Positions 17,934 through 26,316 of a DNA stretch of 64,000 bases are shown here, one piece after another. Position numbers and translations under genes: made by a program. Position 1 is the stretch's first letter, and every line of letters starts with the position of its first letter. The DNA is from Mycobacteriaceae bacterium (GTDB lineage: Bacteria; Actinomycetota; Actinomycetes; Mycobacteriales; Mycobacteriaceae): positions 62,001-126,000 of the forward strand of contig JAIEPH010000026.1 of assembly GCA_019749805.1 (NCBI GenBank). The letters are read 5' to 3'. The notes below the pieces were generated by a model. That model saw only the letters and a program-made list of their open reading frames with translations. It did not search any database and was not told the DNA's origin.

Positions 17934-19616
17934 CTAACCCTTTCCCGCAATGTGCAGTGCTGCCAGGTATCCGAATGTCATGGCGGGGCCGATGGTGCCG
18001 CCAGGACCGGGATAGGTGTGGCCCATCACCGGTGAGCTGACGTTACCCGCGGCGTAGAGGCCTTCGATGATCGAACCGTCGTCGCGCAGCGCACGCCCGT
18101 GGATGTCGGTGCGGACGCCACCCTTGGTGCCCAAGTCACCCGGCACCATCTTGGCCGCGTAGAACGGCGGTTTGGCGATCTCACCGAGGTTCGGATTCGG
18201 CTTGTTGGTCGGATCGCCGTAGTAGCGGTCGTAGGCGCTTTCGCCGCGCTTGAAGTCCTCGTCGACGCCGGAGCGTGCAAACCCGTTGAAGCGATCGACG
18301 GTCGCGGTCAGCGCATCGACGGACAGACCCGTCTTCTCGGCCAGTTCCGCGATGGTGTCGGCCTTCACGATGACGCCGGACTCCATCCACTTCTTCGGAA
18401 TCCGTTGGCCGGGCTGCAGACCCGCGAAGATGTAGCGATCGCGGTAGGTCTGGTCGAACACCAGCCACGCCGGGATGTTCTCGCCGGGACCCGGGCCCTG
18501 GCCGTACTGACCGCCGTACATGTGGTGGCACGCCTCGACGTAGGGCATCGACTCGTTCATGAACCGCTTACCGGCCATGTTCACGATGATCGAGCCGGGC
18601 GAGTTGCGTTCGGACAGCGCGAACCACGGCGCATCCACCAGCGGAACCGTCGGCCCCCACCAGGCGTCTTCCATGATCTCCAGGGCGGCGCCCAGCTTCT
18701 CGGCGGCCAGGATGCCGTCGCCGGTGTTCGCCTTCGCGCCGACCGTCCACTCGGTGGTGATCGGGGCGCGCTGGTACTTCACGCGCATCTGCTCGTTGTG
18801 CTCGAAGCCACCCGACCCGAGGATCACCGCGCGGCGTGCCCGGATGAGTTGTGGCTCAGCGCTTTCCGGCGCATTGGTATCGCGGACGTAGATCCCACAG
18901 ACCCTGCCGTCCTCGACGTAGAGATCGGTCAGCGCGGTGTTCAGCTGGACCGGCACACCCGCCTTCTGCAGCCCGATGCGCAGCGGCGCGATCAGGGCGC
19001 GGCCCATGCCGACGAGGTTCTTGCGGGTGGCGTTGGCCCACACGGAGCGCACGCCGACCTTGATGCTGCGCAGCACCCCGCGCGGGTGGCGCTTGAGCTG
19101 ATTGAGACGTACGTAGTCCTGCTGCATCACCACCATGTTCAGCGGCACCTTGCCGTACGGCGGTTCGAGGCCCTTCTCGTCGGGGCCGAGCTTGCGGGCG
19201 TTGAACGGCTTCGGCTCGATCGAGCGTCCAGCGGGACGCCCGCCAGGTGTTTCGGGGTAGTAGTCGGAGTAGCCGGGCACCCAGCACATCTTCAGCGGCG
19301 AGTTCTTCAGCACGAACGACAACATCTCGGGTCCGCGCTGCAGATAGGTGTCGATCTTCTCCGCGGGCACGACATCACCGATGATCGCGTGCAGGTAGGT
19401 GCGGGCTGCTTCGGCGGTGTCGGAAACTCCGTCACGCTTGAGAATCTCGTTATTCGGGATCCACACGCCCCCACCTGACCGCGCAGTGGAACCGCCATAG
19501 TGCGGAGCCTTCTCGACGACTACTGTGGAAAGTCCCTGGTGGGCGGCGGTGAGGGCGGCAACCATGCCGGCGGCGCCGCTTCCCACCACGACGACGTCAT
19601 ACTCCTGACCAGTCAT
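17934..19616 (-). CDS. kstD: KstD, 3-ketosteroid delta1-dehydrogenase
   Basis: This 560-residue flavoprotein has the FAD-binding start VVVVGSGAAGMVAAL (residue 7 onward), GGSTARSGGGVWIPNN (about 44) and the C-terminal GLYAAGNVSSPVMGHTYPG, as in Rv3537. It introduces the 1,2 double bond in ring A, which together with KshA hydroxylation breaks ring B. The ATG at 19616 aligns with the M. tuberculosis start. The KstR operator begins one base upstream of it, so the transcript must start at, or just before, the ATG. Divergent from hsaE. Confidence 0.95.
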   Translation of the reverse strand: MTGQEYDVVVVGSGAAGMVAALTAAHQGLSTVVVEKAPHYGGSTARSGGGVWIPNNEILKRDGVSDTAEAARTYLHAIIGDVVPAEKIDTYLQRGPEMLSFVLKNSPLKMCWVPGYSDYYPETPGGRPAGRSIEPKPFNARKLGPDEKGLEPPYGKVPLNMVVMQQDYVRLNQLKRHPRGVLRSIKVGVRSVWANATRKNLVGMGRALIAPLRIGLQKAGVPVQLNTALTDLYVEDGRVCGIYVRDTNAPESAEPQLIRARRAVILGSGGFEHNEQMRVKYQRAPITTEWTVGAKANTGDGILAAEKLGAALEIMEDAWWGPTVPLVDAPWFALSERNSPGSIIVNMAGKRFMNESMPYVEACHHMYGGQYGQGPGPGENIPAWLVFDQTYRDRYIFAGLQPGQRIPKKWMESGVIVKADTIAELAEKTGLSVDALTATVDRFNGFARSGVDEDFKRGESAYDRYYGDPTNKPNPNLGEIAKPPFYAAKMVPGDLGTKGGVRTDIHGRALRDDGSIIEGLYAAGNVSSPVMGHTYPGPGGTIGPAMTFGYLAALHIAGKG

Positions 19617-19617
19617 G

Positions 19618-19631
19618 TAGAACACGTTATA
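19618..19631. promoter_or_regulatory. KstR operator between kstD and hsaE
   Basis: TAGAACACGTTATA fits TnnAACnnGTTnnA fully. On the plus strand its right edge overlaps TAGAAT (19630-19635), a good -10 for hsaE (ATG 19690). On the minus strand TATAAC, nine bases before the kstD ATG, is a possible -10. One operator can therefore block both promoters. Confidence 0.87.
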
Positions 19632-19689
19632 GAATTGCCCGGCCTTACAACAACTGCGCCGGTCGAACAAACGAGGGGACTTCGCAAAC

Positions 19690-20475
19690 ATGCTCAGCGC
19701 CCAGGTGCGTGAACGGCTCGCCGCCGACTTGGCCGAGGCGGAACGCAGCCGCGTACCCATCACCCCGCTGACCGACGCGCACGCCGATATCGATGTGGTG
19801 GATGCCTACGAGATTCAGCTGATCAACATCCGCCAGCGGGTCGCCGAGGGTGCTCGGGTGATCGGGCACAAGGTCGGCCTCTCGTCGGAGGCCATGCAGA
19901 AGATGATGAACGTCGACGAACCCGACTACGGGCACCTTCTCGACGAGATGCAGGTCTACGAGGATCGCAAGGTGCCCTCGGCGAACTACCTGTACCCGCG
20001 GGTGGAGGTCGAGGTCGGCTTCATCCTCGCCGACGACCTGCCCGGTGCCGGATGCACCGAGGACGACGTGCTGGCGGCGACGGCGGCGTTCGCCCCCGCG
20101 ATCGAGTTGATCGATACCCGCATCACCGACTGGAAGATCAAGCTCTGCGACACGATCGCCGACAACGCTTCGTCGGCGGGCTGGGTGCTCGGTGAGGCCA
20201 GGGTTTCGCCGAAGGACATCGACATCCGAAACATCGACGCCGTGCTGACCAACAACGGTGAGGTCGTCGCGGAGGGCCGCAGCGATGCGGTGCTCGGCAA
20301 CCCGGTCACCGCGGTGGCGTGGCTGGCGCGCAAAGTCGAGGGGTTCGGGGTCCGGTTGAAGGCCGGTGACATCGTGCTGCCGGGGTCGTGCACGCGTGCG
20401 ATAGATGCACCGCCTGGCAGCGATTTCGTCGCCGACTTCGCCGGGCTAGGTTCAGTCCACCTGAGTTTCGAATAG
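19690..20475 (+). CDS. hsaE: HsaE, 2-hydroxyhexa-2,4-dienoate hydratase
   Basis: This 261-residue hydratase of the fumarylacetoacetate-hydrolase-like/MhpD family has [13 protein letters not shown] (about residue 58), [14 protein letters not shown] and the metal-binding acidic residues in VEVEVGF. It matches Rv3536c. It hydrates the dienoate released from the A/B rings to 4-hydroxy-2-oxohexanoate. First gene of hsaE-hsaG-hsaF, diverging from kstD and controlled by the KstR site at 19618-19631. Confidence 0.93.
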   Translation: MLSAQVRERLAADLAEAERSRVPITPLTDAHADIDVVDAYEIQLINIRQRVAEGARVIGHKVGLSSEAMQKMMNVDEPDYGHLLDEMQVYEDRKVPSANYLYPRVEVEVGFILADDLPGAGCTEDDVLAATAAFAPAIELIDTRITDWKIKLCDTIADNASSAGWVLGEARVSPKDIDIRNIDAVLTNNGEVVAEGRSDAVLGNPVTAVAWLARKVEGFGVRLKAGDIVLPGSCTRAIDAPPGSDFVADFAGLGSVHLSFE

Positions 20476-20486
20476 TAGGAGCAGAC

Positions 20487-21404
20487 ATGCCGCACAAGGC
20501 TTCGGTCGCCATTGTCGGGTCGGGGAACATCAGCACCGACCTGCTGTACAAGCTGCTGCGCTCGGAGTGGCTCGAGCCGCGCTGGATGATCGGTATCGAT
20601 CCCGAGAGCGAGGGCCTCGCGCGGGCGCGCAAGCTCGGCCTGGAGACGTCGCACGAAGGCGTGGACTGGCTGCTGGCACAGAGCGAGAAGCCGGATCTGG
20701 TGTTCGAGGCCACCAGCGCCTACGTGCACCGCGACGCCGCACCGCGCTACGCCGAGGCAGGCATCCGCGCCATCGACCTGACTCCAGCCGCCGTCGGCCC
20801 CGGCGTGATCCCGCCGGCCAACCTGCGTGAGCACCTGGACGCGCCGAACGTCAACATGGTCACCTGTGGCGGTCAGGCCACCATTCCGATGGTCTACGCG
20901 GTATCCCGCGTCGTCGACGTGCCGTACGCCGAGATCGTCGCGTCGGTGTCGTCGGCGTCGGCCGGGCCGGGAACGCGGGCCAACATCGACGAGTTCACCA
21001 AGACCACGAGTGCGGGCGTCGAGGTCATCGGCGGCGCGAAGCGGGGCAAGGCGATCATCATCCTGAACCCGGCCGACCCGCCGATGATCATGCGCGACAC
21101 CATCTTCTGCGCCATCCCCGAGGACGCGGATCACGATGCGATCACACAGTCGATCAAGGACGTGGTCGCCGAGGTGCAAACCTACGTGCCCGGCTACCGG
21201 CTCCTCAACGAGCCGCAGTTCGATGAGCCGACGGTGTTCAACGGCGGAAACCACCTGGTCACGACCTTCGTGGAAGTGGAGGGTGCGGGCGACTATCTGC
21301 CGCCCTACGCTGGAAACCTGGACATCATGACCGCTGCGGCCACCAAGGTCGGCGAAGAGATCGCGAAGGATCGCGCCTCCGCGGGAACTGGAGCTCAAGC
21401 ATGA
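20487..21404 (+). CDS. hsaG: HsaG, acylating propionaldehyde dehydrogenase
   Basis: This 305-residue protein has the NAD-binding start [16 protein letters not shown] and the catalytic Cys in [12 protein letters not shown] (about residue 129), as in Rv3535c/BphJ. It oxidises propanal made by HsaF to propionyl-CoA. Aldehyde is normally channelled inside a complex with the aldolase. ATG 20487 ([11 protein letters not shown]) has AGGAG at 20477-20481. Its stop overlaps the hsaF start (ATGA). Confidence 0.93.
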   Translation: MPHKASVAIVGSGNISTDLLYKLLRSEWLEPRWMIGIDPESEGLARARKLGLETSHEGVDWLLAQSEKPDLVFEATSAYVHRDAAPRYAEAGIRAIDLTPAAVGPGVIPPANLREHLDAPNVNMVTCGGQATIPMVYAVSRVVDVPYAEIVASVSSASAGPGTRANIDEFTKTTSAGVEVIGGAKRGKAIIILNPADPPMIMRDTIFCAIPEDADHDAITQSIKDVVAEVQTYVPGYRLLNEPQFDEPTVFNGGNHLVTTFVEVEGAGDYLPPYAGNLDIMTAAATKVGEEIAKDRASAGTGAQA

Positions 21405-22456
21405 GCACTGACGAGATCTACTTCGACCCCATGTGGGACATCCGGATGACGGACACGTCGCTGCGCGACGGCAGCCACCACAAACGCCATCAGTTCACCA
21501 AGGACGAGGTGCAGGCCATCGTCGCGGCGCTGGACACCGCGGGTGTGCCGGTCATCGAGGTGACACACGGCGACGGGCTGGGCGGATCCAGCTTCAACTA
21601 CGGGTTCTCCAAGACCCCCGAGCAGGAGCTGATCAAGCTGGCCGCCGAAACGGCCAAGGAGTCCAAGATCGCCTTCCTCATGCTGCCCGGCGTCGGCACC
21701 AAGGAGGACATCAAGGAGGCGCAGAACAACGGTGGGGTGATCTGCCGAATCGCCACCCACTGCACCGAGGCCGACGTGTCGATCCAGCACTTCGGCCTGG
21801 CCCGCGAGCTGGGCCTCGAGACGGTCGGCTTCCTGATGATGAGCCACACGATCCCGCCCGAGAAGCTCGCGGCGCAGGCACGCATCATGGCCGACGCCGG
21901 CTGCCAGTGCGTCTACGTCGTCGACTCGGCGGGTGCGCTGGTGCTCGAGGGCGTGGCCGACCGAGTTTCGGCGTTGGTCGCCGAGCTCGGCGATGACGCC
22001 CAAGTTGGCTTCCACGGCCACGAGAACCTCGGGCTCGGCGTCGCCAACTCCATCGAGGCCGTGCGGGCGGGTGCCAAACAGATCGACGGCTCGTGCCGCC
22101 GCTTCGGCGCCGGTGCGGGTAACGCGCCGGTCGAGGCGCTGATCGGCGTGTTCGACAAGATCGGCGTCAAAACCGGTATCGACTTCTTTGACATCGCCGA
22201 TGCCGCGGAAGAGGTCGTCGCACCCGCCATGCCGGCCGAGTGCCTGCTGGACCGCAACGCGCTGATCATGGGCTACTCCGGCGTGTACTCCAGCTTCCTC
22301 AAGCACGCCATCCGCCAGTCCGAGCGCTACGGCGTGCCCGCGCACCAACTGCTGCATCGCGCAGGCCAACGCAAGCTGATCGGCGGCCAGGAGGACCAGT
22401 TGATCGACATCGCGCTGGAGATCAAGCGCGAACAAGAAGCGGCGCCGGCGAAGTAG
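21401..22456 (+). CDS. hsaF: HsaF, 4-hydroxy-2-oxohexanoate aldolase
   Basis: This 351-residue HMG-CoA-lyase-type TIM barrel has the [15 protein letters not shown] segment (about residue 17) with catalytic Arg/Asp/His and the metal-binding HGHENLGLG (about 204). It matches Rv3534c/BphI. It splits 4-hydroxy-2-oxohexanoate into pyruvate and propanal, which passes to HsaG. ATG 21401 overlaps the hsaG stop. It ends the operon; the accessory block begins directly after. Confidence 0.93.
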   Translation: MSTDEIYFDPMWDIRMTDTSLRDGSHHKRHQFTKDEVQAIVAALDTAGVPVIEVTHGDGLGGSSFNYGFSKTPEQELIKLAAETAKESKIAFLMLPGVGTKEDIKEAQNNGGVICRIATHCTEADVSIQHFGLARELGLETVGFLMMSHTIPPEKLAAQARIMADAGCQCVYVVDSAGALVLEGVADRVSALVAELGDDAQVGFHGHENLGLGVANSIEAVRAGAKQIDGSCRRFGAGAGNAPVEALIGVFDKIGVKTGIDFFDIADAAEEVVAPAMPAECLLDRNALIMGYSGVYSSFLKHAIRQSERYGVPAHQLLHRAGQRKLIGGQEDQLIDIALEIKREQEAAPAK

Positions 22457-22476
22457 CGCGCTCGGGGTTGGGCGGG

Positions 22477-22887
22477 TCAGGGCGTGTATAGCGTGGGGCC
22501 GCCTGGGCCGGTGGGCACCACCTGCCCAGAGCCCCACGACGGCGTTTCCGGATTCTGACCCGGTGCCGCGGTCTCCGGCTGGGTTCTGTTGGCTTCCCAT
22601 GGAGCCTGCGGCCAAGACTGGGCCGTGGCGGGCGGCGCTTCGCACTTGCCGGAGCTCTTGTCTCCACTCCAAACTCCACCGGACATCTGGCAGCAGAACA
22701 CACGTTCGTCGTAGTAGCGCTGGACATCGTCGGTGGCGAAAAGCCTGTCCTCGGCCGCTTTGAGGCACCTGTCGTACGCGCCGATATCCCACTGGTCTCT
22801 GGCCTGAGAGACCGCGGGCGGGACAAGCACCCCGACCGAAAGTGCGACCGCAGCCGGACCGAACACCCACAACCTATAGTTCTTCAT
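22477..22887 (-). CDS. Small exported mycobacterial protein of unknown function
   Basis: A 136-residue protein with a clear signal peptide (MKNYRLWVFGPAAVALSVGV, cleavage probably after AVSQA), then a four-Cys domain (DRCL, FCCQMSG, GKCEAPP) and a Pro/Gly-rich tail. I do not recognise a family. ATG 22887 is chosen over 22914 because AAGGAG stands seven bases upstream. It follows the SARP gene on the same strand with a 118-base gap that holds a palindrome at 22950-22965. Confidence 0.7.
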   Translation of the reverse strand: MKNYRLWVFGPAAVALSVGVLVPPAVSQARDQWDIGAYDRCLKAAEDRLFATDDVQRYYDERVFCCQMSGGVWSGDKSSGKCEAPPATAQSWPQAPWEANRTQPETAAPGQNPETPSWGSGQVVPTGPGGPTLYTP

Positions 22888-22949
22888 CTGGTTCTCCTTC
22901 AGTCGATTGCTCATCGGCTGCTTCCCCCGCGAACGCCGTGATTGAGTGA

Positions 22950-22965
22950 CGAGACCACGGTCTCG
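22950..22965. promoter_or_regulatory. Palindrome upstream of the small exported protein gene
   Basis: CGAGACCACGGTCTCG has 7-base perfect arms around AC. It lies 63 bases upstream of the ATG at 22887 and 40 bases after the stop of the SARP gene. It may be an operator or a short terminator hairpin without a T-tract; the sequence alone does not decide. Confidence 0.4.
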
Positions 22966-23005
22966 GAGACGTGTTGCAGATGCGTTGCAGTGGCGTTGTG
23001 GCGCT

Positions 23006-26000
23006 TCACCCGATCGCGCTGAGCATCCGATCGAGAAACGCGTTCGGAATCGACGGGTTATCGCGCAGCTCCGGCAGCAATGCGACGACCCGAGGTCCGC
23101 CGTCGAGCAGGTAGCGGACCATTCCGCGATCGGCGCACTGGGCGGCGACATCGGCGAGGACCTGTTCGGCTTCGCCGGCACGACCCGCGGCGGCCAAGGC
23201 GACGGCGAACAGCCTGTTCGCATTCAGCAGTGCACGCGGACGGCGTTGGACGGCAGTCGAATTCACCCAGCTTTCTGCGCGCTCGCAGGCCAGCATCGGG
23301 TCGGTGTCAAGCAGGGTCGAGATTTCGTATTCGTCTCGCAGCTGGGCGGTGACGTCGCGGGCGATCCCCGAGTCCGGAGCGGACCAAGTGAGCTGCGCCC
23401 CTGGCAAGCCCAGTCTTTTCCGCTCAACTGCGACGGCTGCGCCCAACCGTGGCAGGTCCGCGGTGGCCGCGACATTCGCTCCCTCGTCGAGGAACCCCGC
23501 GGCGGCCTCGCGCTGCCCACGTAGCACCTTGATCCGCGCTCCGGTCACGCAGCGGGCGATCATGAACTCCACCGGCGGTCCGCCGGGTGTCCCGAAGCTG
23601 CCGCTTTCCTCGAGGAGCTGCTCGGCCTGTTCGACTTGTCCACGCTCGTAGAGGAATTCAGCCGACAGTGCATAAGCCACCCGCGCAGCATGCGAGTACG
23701 GGGCGTCCGATCTTTTGGCCACACGGACGGCTTCGCTGAGCCGACGCTCGGTTTCGGCGGCGTCGAGTTCCTGACTGGCCGCCATCGCGGCGAGGCAGTG
23801 CCCGTAAACCAGGACGAAGGACGCGCCGGACCGGCGGTGGTAATCGTCGGCCCAGTCCTGCCATCTGCGCGCGGCGGCGAAATCAAACCGACAGGTTGCC
23901 AGGAAAGAGGCGACGTTAGCCGCGGTGGCGACGACGAAGGGGGACACGTGGTCAGGGTCCGATAGACACTCGGTAAGCAACTCCTCGACGCCGGTGCCGC
24001 GGTCGGCCCAGACCTCGATGAGGGCGCGGAAGACATCGGCCTCGATCCGCATTGCGCGCAGCTCGGACTCCGGAAGCATTCGGGTTCGCAGAGCGTCGTA
24101 AAAGGCGTCGAGCGCCGCGCGTGCGGCGACGGGTTGCTGCAGCAGACTGTGGGCGCGAGCCAGGAATAACTGCAGTCTTGGACTGGGTGCGACGATCCGG
24201 GCGGGAAGCGTAGCGACCAGTGCCTGCAGCATCGAGAGCTGTGCCTGCTGCTCGAAGTCGATGCTGTGCCGTTCGATCAGCTCGATCGCGCGTTCCTCGT
24301 CACCGGCGGACACCGCGTGGCTGATGGCTTCGTGGAGCATGTCGTGTTCGGCGAACCAGCTTGACGCTGTCGCATTCAGCTGGGTGAGGCGGTCAGGTTG
24401 GTCGCATTCGAGCCGACGCTGCAGGAATCCCGCGAACAGCTGGTGGTATTGGAACCAGCCGCCCTCGTCGTCGAGTCGGCGCAGAAACAGATCCCGGGTT
24501 TCGACCTCTTGCAGCAGCGCCTGTCCGTTGGGAACGCCTGCCAGCACGCAGGCCAGATCGCCGGTGATCCGCTCGGTCAGCGAGGTCGCCATCAAGAAAT
24601 CGAGCAAGTCCGGCTCGAGCGAATCCAGCACGTTCTCGGCCAAGTACTCGCCGAGTGCCCGGTGACCGCCGGACATACCTCGGATCAATGCTGCGGGGTC
24701 GTCGCTGCCCCGCAGGGACAGCGACGCAAGTTGTAGCGCTGCGATCCAGCCGTGGGTGGTCTCCTCAAGGTTCACCAGGTCCGTCTCGCTCAGATCCAGG
24801 CCGCGCAAGCCGATTAGGAAGGCGTGGGATTCGGACCGGTCGAAACGCAAAGCAGCAGCGTCGATTTCCACCAGTTGGTCGCGCACCCGCATCCGCCCCA
24901 AGGGGAGATTTGAGCGATTGCGGCTCGTGACGACGACCTGCAGATGCTCACCGCCGTAGTTCAGGAGGTAGTCCAGCGCCTCGATGGTCGCGGCGTCGGA
25001 CACGCGATGCCAGTCGTCGATGACGAGCCAGAAGCCAGACCCCTCTTGGTCGAGTTCGTTGATCAAGGACGTGAGCACATGACGCTGTGCGCCGGCGCCG
25101 CGGTCCTCGAGCGCCCGGCGCAGCTCGTCGGTCAGCGTGCGGCGCGTACTGCGCACGGCGTCGATCAGGTGGGCGAGGAACCACACGACGTTGTTGTCAT
25201 CGCCGTCGATGGTGAGCCAGGCGACGGTCTCGCCCTCCCTGACGAGCAATTCGCGCCACTGCGCGGCAAGCGTGGTCTTGCCGAATCCCGGCGGTCCGTG
25301 AATAACGAACAGACGTCGGTGACCACCAGAGCGCAGGGTGTCGATCAGGCGGGTGCGTGGCACCAACGCCTGTGCCGACGCCGGCGGACGGTACTTCGTC
25401 ACCGTGACCGGCGGCACCGTATCAATTCCCTGCGGCGACGCCGGCCTTGCCGGCTGCAACGACGCATCGTGACGCAGGATCGCGCCCTCGAGATCGCGAA
25501 GTTCCGGGCCGGGGTCGACGCCGAGTTCGTCAGCGAGCCGTCGGCGCAGCGCAGCACCGACTGCCAGCGCATCGGCCTGTCGCGCCGACCGGTACAGCGC
25601 CAGCATCAGCTGCCGGTGCAGAGTCTCGCGGAAAGGGTGCGCCGCGACCAAGCGTTCGAGCTCGGGGACGAGTGCGGTGTGCTCGCCGAGGTCGAGATCG
25701 GCGTCGATCCGGTGACCGAGCGCGATGAGTCGTAGTTCGTTCAATCGGGCGGCCTCGGCCGCGGCGAAATCTGGGTGATCAAGGTCCTCGAGCACCTCCC
25801 CGCGCCAGAGGCGCAGGGACTCGGCGAGCAGTTCGGCGGCCCGTTCCGATGCCCCGCGCTGCAGCTCCTGTCGTCCTTGCGAGAGAAGGTCCTCGAAGCA
25901 CGCGGCATCAATCTGCTCACGCGGCAGGAACAATCCGTAACCGCCGCGCCGGTTGACCAGTGCGTTCTCTGCGCCAGCCGCCATCAACCTGGCGCGCAGG

Positions 26001-26239
26001 CGAGAGACGTGAGCGCGGAGCGTGACGTCTGCGCGGGCGGGGGGATCACCGGCCCACAGGGCGTCGACGATGGCGCTGGGAGGAAGCGCGCGGTTCGCGT
26101 TGATCAACAGCACGGCCAGCAGTTCGCGCGGCTTGCGGCCACCGAGGTCGAGCAGGTGCCCCGCGTCCGTGGCGAGGGTCAGCGGGCCGAGGATCCCGAA
26201 AGACGGTGGCCTATTAGGCACCACTTCACCGAATATCAC
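23006..26239 (-). CDS. Large SARP-type regulator with AAA/STAND ATPase and TPR region
   Basis: A protein of about 1077 residues. The N-terminus is an OmpR-like winged helix (about 8-95, FGILGPLTLATDAG, RKPRELLAVLL). A bacterial transcriptional activation domain follows (about 100-250, LWRGEVLEDLDHP, RSARQADAL). A P-loop ATPase with HGPPGFGKTTLA (about residue 312) and Walker B WLVIDDWH (about 400) comes next. The last 500 residues are helical, TPR-like. There is no C-terminal LuxR helix-turn-helix, so DNA binding is by the SARP domain. Start codon uncertain: GTG 26239 precedes the domain, but the frame is open to 26434, which would overlap the divergent helicase gene. The target and signal are unknown. 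Confidence 0.82.
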   Translation of the reverse strand: MIFGEVVPNRPPSFGILGPLTLATDAGHLLDLGGRKPRELLAVLLINANRALPPSAIVDALWAGDPPARADVTLRAHVSRLRARLMAAGAENALVNRRGGYGLFLPREQIDAACFEDLLSQGRQELQRGASERAAELLAESLRLWRGEVLEDLDHPDFAAAEAARLNELRLIALGHRIDADLDLGEHTALVPELERLVAAHPFRETLHRQLMLALYRSARQADALAVGAALRRRLADELGVDPGPELRDLEGAILRHDASLQPARPASPQGIDTVPPVTVTKYRPPASAQALVPRTRLIDTLRSGGHRRLFVIHGPPGFGKTTLAAQWRELLVREGETVAWLTIDGDDNNVVWFLAHLIDAVRSTRRTLTDELRRALEDRGAGAQRHVLTSLINELDQEGSGFWLVIDDWHRVSDAATIEALDYLLNYGGEHLQVVVTSRNRSNLPLGRMRVRDQLVEIDAAALRFDRSESHAFLIGLRGLDLSETDLVNLEETTHGWIAALQLASLSLRGSDDPAALIRGMSGGHRALGEYLAENVLDSLEPDLLDFLMATSLTERITGDLACVLAGVPNGQALLQEVETRDLFLRRLDDEGGWFQYHQLFAGFLQRRLECDQPDRLTQLNATASSWFAEHDMLHEAISHAVSAGDEERAIELIERHSIDFEQQAQLSMLQALVATLPARIVAPSPRLQLFLARAHSLLQQPVAARAALDAFYDALRTRMLPESELRAMRIEADVFRALIEVWADRGTGVEELLTECLSDPDHVSPFVVATAANVASFLATCRFDFAAARRWQDWADDYHRRSGASFVLVYGHCLAAMAASQELDAAETERRLSEAVRVAKRSDAPYSHAARVAYALSAEFLYERGQVEQAEQLLEESGSFGTPGGPPVEFMIARCVTGARIKVLRGQREAAAGFLDEGANVAATADLPRLGAAVAVERKRLGLPGAQLTWSAPDSGIARDVTAQLRDEYEISTLLDTDPMLACERAESWVNSTAVQRRPRALLNANRLFAVALAAAGRAGEAEQVLADVAAQCADRGMVRYLLDGGPRVVALLPELRDNPSIPNAFLDRMLSAIG

Positions 26240-26316
26240 CAGGTCAGCGTATCTGTGGAGATCTCCGCGTGGCAGTGGTCTACGCAGCCGCTTCTCAACC
26301 CCTGCACCATGGGCAC

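Noticed and set aside
18099..19478. 459-codon plus-strand frame opposite kstD
   Set aside because: It is a shadow of kstD; the product has no recognisable domain.
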